A stretch of 8,678 nt of DNA from Bacteroidota bacterium. GTDB lineage: Bacteria; Bacteroidota; Bacteroidia; Flavobacteriales; Weeksellaceae. Below, one piece after another: positions 6,451-8,678 of this stretch. The stretch spans positions 1 through 8,678 of the forward strand of contig JAEZDQ010000204.1 of NCBI GenBank assembly GCA_023433225.1, given 5' to 3'. The position numbers and the translations under genes were made by a program. The stretch's first letter is position 1. Each line of letters begins with the position of its first letter. The notes under the pieces are model-generated. The model worked only from the letters and a program-made list of their open reading frames with translations. It did no database searches and was not told the origin of the DNA.

Positions 6451-6484
6451 ATTTAAAAACTCCGGGGAATTCCTCCCCGAAGTT
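6451..6484 (-). terminator. Terminator or attenuator hairpin between substrate gene and porP/sprF-like gene
   Basis: On the minus strand, downstream of the large secreted-protein gene, a stem of CGGGGA (6463-6468) with TCCCCG (6474-6479) is extended by AACT/AGTT (6458-6461 with 6481-6484) across one C-A mismatch. A five-T run follows immediately. The structure is GC-strong with a modest T tract, so it may terminate only part of the transcription into the downstream gene. Confidence 0.7.
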
Positions 6485-6491
6485 CCATTAA

Positions 6492-8678
6492 TTAATTCTT
6501 TTCTCCACGGCTTTTTACAGTGATATGACCGGTAAACTTACGCCCGTCGGAAACATTGATGATGTACCAATAATCCTGGGTAGGTGCTTTCTGACCATTC
6601 ATGAAGAATCCGTTCCACATGACATGTGAGCTGATTTCAGACTGGTAAACCAATCTTCCTTGTCTGTCATAGATGACAATATTCGATCCGGGATATACAT
6701 CGAATCCTGCAATGTTCCAAGTATCGTTAATGCCGTCACCGTTTGGTGTAAACATGGTTGGAATCTGGAATATCACGAACTCCTGTGAAGTAACACAACC
6801 TTCTGCTGTCCTGACATAAACCGTATAAGTTCCGGGTTGTAAATGATCGAACTGATTGCTGTCCTGCCATACCGTTCCGGTAATAGAGTACTGGTAGGGT
6901 TCTACGCCGCCCGTTGCCTCAATGATTACATAATCAGGGCCAACAGTTACCGAAGTAATTGTCGGGGCTTCTCCTTGTAAAACGTTCAAGGTATCGCTAC
7001 CGGTACATCCTTCGGCCGTATTGACCGTTACATTGTATTGGCCGGTTTGATTGATTACCAATGTTTGGGAAGTTTCACCTTCGATGATGGTTCCGTTTCT
7101 TCTCCAAACGAAAGTTACATCTGTAAATCCGGAGAAATCGCCGCTTGCTGTCAAGGTAAACTCACCCTCACACATAGAGAAATCTTGCCCTAAATCTACT
7201 TCCAATCCGCTTACGGAAATGTTGATTTCCACAACCGTAAAACAGCCGTTTGCATTTTCGATTCTCACATACACGGTAGTCGTTCCGGTTTCGTAATTTG
7301 CCGGATTCGGGATGAAGCTGGCGTTTCCGTCGATGGCATCCTGTTCCGTCTCGTAATATGTGATGGTATAGTCTCCCGGGTTTGCAATCAGGTCGAATGA
7401 AGTAAGGTCGATGATTTCGACACCGTCGCTTCCGATGTCGCAAGTATCGAAGCTGGCATTTTGTGCGCCGGTTACGCCTTCATAAATATTGAGTGTAACA
7501 ATGATGATTTCTACGATTTGTCCTTCCGCATTTTTAATCTGTGCATAAATAACCGTTGTATCGGTAATGGTCAGCGGCGAGGAAACCAAATTGTCATCGG
7601 TATCATTTTCTGCAGAAGTTTCATCAGAGTAAAATTTGACTTCCAAAGTATCATTTCCAGCGGTTAATTCGCCTGCGATTTCATCCAAGTCAAATACAAC
7701 TTGACCGTCTTGGTCATCGTCACACTGGCTGAATTGGGCATCGCCCATAATCGTACAATCAAAAGTACCTGTATTATCGGGTCTTGGAATCAAGTTGAAA
7801 TATCCATTTTGTTGGGAATAATTCGTGATCAGTAAAACATAGTATTTTCCTGCTTCTGCATTGGGTATTGTTACTACCTCTTCATAATCGGCAGAGTAGC
7901 TGCAATCCACAACTTTATCGGTTGATAATTCAAAAGGCGAACAAGGTTTTTCGTCAAACGGCCCCCAAATGATGAAGTCCACGTCAATTCCTTGGCCTTG
8001 TTGATCCGGCTGGGTATATTGGTTCAAGTCAAATACAATCGTACCCGAATCCTGGATTCTGAAATAATACCACGTTGGGTTTGGCTGAGTGAACAAACAA
8101 TCGTAATCCGGTCCGTCAGGCGATAATTCACCGGTCGCAATGGCCGGAACATTCACGCCATAGTCACCATCCGCACACATTGGTTCCAAAGGAAGACAGT
8201 CTTCAACCAGAATCAATGTGATTTCCACAATTTGGAAACACCCTTCTGCGTTTTCCACCCTTAGGTAAACGATGGTTCCATGGCTTGCAGGATATGCAGT
8301 CGGATTGGTAATCTGGCTTTGCTCGTTTTCAGCATCTTGCATGGTTTCATAATAACGGAAAGTCAGCCCGGTAGGATTGTCAACCACTACGGGTTGAATC
8401 TGGGTAAGGTTGAACACTTCTATCCCGTTTCCACCTACGTCTTCCTGTTCAATGGTAAATTCCAATCCGTTGGTAACCAAATCCCCGAATACGACATTTA
8501 CTTCATCCGTTGCGGAACAGTCGCCGCTGATTACTTCTATTTTATAAACACCGGACTGAGAAATCACCAATGTGTTGGTGGTAGCTCCCGGGATTATTTC
8601 GTCATTGAAATACCACTGAAGTTGAACTTCAGGGTCATCTACATTTACATGTAAGGTATATTCATCTTGACCGCAGAC
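6492..8678 (-). CDS. Large secreted multidomain protein with T9SS type B C-terminal sorting domain (N-terminus outside window)
   Basis: The C-terminal 728 residues of a larger protein; the frame is open to the right edge and its true start is not in the window. Numbering residue 1 at base 8678, the order is: Ig-like domain 1-65 (C2...C54; QWYFNDEI, TLVISQSGVYKIEV); repeat R1 72-159; a distinct cysteine-containing domain about 162-308 (PTWYYFRIQDSGTIVFDL, VDFIIWGPF, AGKYYVLLITNYS); repeat R2 314-401; repeat R3 408-491; a second Ig-like domain 494-568 (C503...C558); an SprB-type module 573-638 (EATGGVEPYQYSI, LQPGTYTVYVRTAEGC). Last is the gliding-motility/type B sorting domain 639-724, IPTMFTPNGDGINDTWNI to TGHITVKSRG. 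Such proteins cross the outer membrane through the T9SS and are attached to the surface or released; an adhesin or motility role is plausible but not shown. No enzyme motif is seen. The PorP/SprF-family gene follows directly. Confidence 0.93.
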   Translation of the reverse strand, partial: VCGQDEYTLHVNVDDPEVQLQWYFNDEIIPGATTNTLVISQSGVYKIEVISGDCSATDEVNVVFGDLVTNGLEFTIEQEDVGGNGIEVFNLTQIQPVVVDNPTGLTFRYYETMQDAENEQSQITNPTAYPASHGTIVYLRVENAEGCFQIVEITLILVEDCLPLEPMCADGDYGVNVPAIATGELSPDGPDYDCLFTQPNPTWYYFRIQDSGTIVFDLNQYTQPDQQGQGIDVDFIIWGPFDEKPCSPFELSTDKVVDCSYSADYEEVVTIPNAEAGKYYVLLITNYSQQNGYFNLIPRPDNTGTFDCTIMGDAQFSQCDDDQDGQVVFDLDEIAGELTAGNDTLEVKFYSDETSAENDTDDNLVSSPLTITDTTVIYAQIKNAEGQIVEIIIVTLNIYEGVTGAQNASFDTCDIGSDGVEIIDLTSFDLIANPGDYTITYYETEQDAIDGNASFIPNPANYETGTTTVYVRIENANGCFTVVEINISVSGLEVDLGQDFSMCEGEFTLTASGDFSGFTDVTFVWRRNGTIIEGETSQTLVINQTGQYNVTVNTAEGCTGSDTLNVLQGEAPTITSVTVGPDYVIIEATGGVEPYQYSITGTVWQDSNQFDHLQPGTYTVYVRTAEGCVTSQEFVIFQIPTMFTPNGDGINDTWNIAGFDVYPGSNIVIYDRQGRLVYQSEISSHVMWNGFFMNGQKAPTQDYWYIINVSDGRKFTGHITVKSRGEKN
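6507..6764 (-). other. Gliding-motility-associated / T9SS type B C-terminal domain
   Basis: This encodes the last ~86 residues of the secreted protein. The hallmark FTPNGDGINDTWNI is followed by YPGSNIVIYDRQGRLVYQS, WNGFFMNGQ, and the closing YWYIINVSDGRKFTGHITV. This is the CHU_C-type domain (about 85 residues) known to target proteins to the T9SS, distinct from the shorter type A sorting domain. It is complete. Confidence 0.93.
7206..7457 (-). repeat. Internal protein repeat R3 (complete cysteine pair)
   Basis: About 84 residues with the pattern F-x-x-C-D...DG-x-x-I-x-DLT, YYETEQDA, NPANY, TVYVRIENANGCFTVVEI. Both cysteines of the pattern are present (window residues C413 and C479), so a disulfide within the repeat is likely. 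This module is common in flavobacterial surface proteins. Confidence 0.85.
7476..7739 (-). repeat. Internal protein repeat R2 (diverged, second cysteine lost)
   Basis: The same module as R1 and R3 (FSQCDDDQDGQVVFDLD ... FYSDETSAEN ... VIYAQIKNAEG-QIVEI). It keeps the first cysteine (C319), but the CF of NAEGCFQIVEI is missing, a clean two-residue deletion relative to R1, so the usual disulfide cannot form. Confidence 0.82.
8202..8465 (-). repeat. Internal protein repeat R1 (first cysteine lost)
   Basis: The same module (FTIEQEDVGGNGIEVFNLT ... YYETMQDAEN ... NPTAYPASHGTIVYLRVENAEGCFQIVEI). The second cysteine is present (C147), while the position of the first is a glutamate (window residue 79). 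R1 and R2 share NAEG..QIVEI, so they are each other's closest match at that point. Confidence 0.82.

Noticed and set aside
8568..8570. TTG at 8570 as the start of the large secreted protein.
   Set aside because: The frame stays open to the window edge and the upstream codons encode the rest of an Ig-like domain (CGQDEYTLHV, QWYFNDE), so the gene is truncated by the window and this is an internal leucine.
8280..8654. Open plus-strand frame of about 124 codons opposite the secreted-protein gene.
   Set aside because: It is antisense to well-conserved Ig-like and repeat domains, encodes a low-complexity product with no recognisable domain, and has no promoter or start signal.

Overview
The window looks like chromosomal DNA of a flavobacterium (phylum Bacteroidota). 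The evidence is a short (288 aa) Bacteroidota-style primary sigma factor, several matches to the Bacteroidota -7 promoter element TAnnTTTG just upstream of genes, a recF/DUF721 gene pair, and a type IX secretion (T9SS) substrate with a gliding-motility-type C-terminal domain followed by a PorP/SprF-family partner gene. GC content is moderate and looks uniform. I see no insertion sequence, integrase, tRNA, rRNA, CRISPR array or sign of recent transfer.

Layout, left to right. (1) 1-331, minus: the first 110 residues of leucyl-tRNA synthetase, running off the left edge. (2) 485-913, plus: a small unrecognised single-pass membrane protein with a TTG start. It overlaps tail to tail with (3) 905-1255, minus: an MmcQ/YjbR-family protein. 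(4) 1382-2248, plus: rpoD, closed by a strong intrinsic terminator. (5) 2420-3067, plus: rpe, with a good -7 element very close to its start. It overlaps tail to tail by 43 bp with (6) 5368-3025, minus: a tightly coupled recF - DUF721/dciA - YheT-like hydrolase operon with 4-nt and 1-nt overlaps. (7) 6410-5466, minus: a PorP/SprF-family outer-membrane protein with its own terminator. (8) 8678-6492, minus: the C-terminal 728 residues of a large secreted multidomain protein with a T9SS type B sorting domain; its N-terminus lies outside the window.

Three functional groups can be read. The first is core information processing and central metabolism (leuS, rpoD, rpe, recF, dciA). The second is a replication/repair operon in which the RecF ATPase and a DciA-like putative helicase-loader factor are translationally coupled to an alpha/beta hydrolase of unknown substrate. 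The third is a secretion/adhesion module in which the large surface or secreted protein and the PorP/SprF-like protein are probably a cognate substrate/partner pair, as with SprB/SprF. A hairpin between these two genes may uncouple their expression.

I found no clearly undescribed system. The points most worth checking are the substrate/partner pair, the dciA-hydrolase coupling, possible leaderless transcription of recF, the uncharacterised central domain and alternating cysteine loss in the secreted protein, and the unidentified membrane protein.
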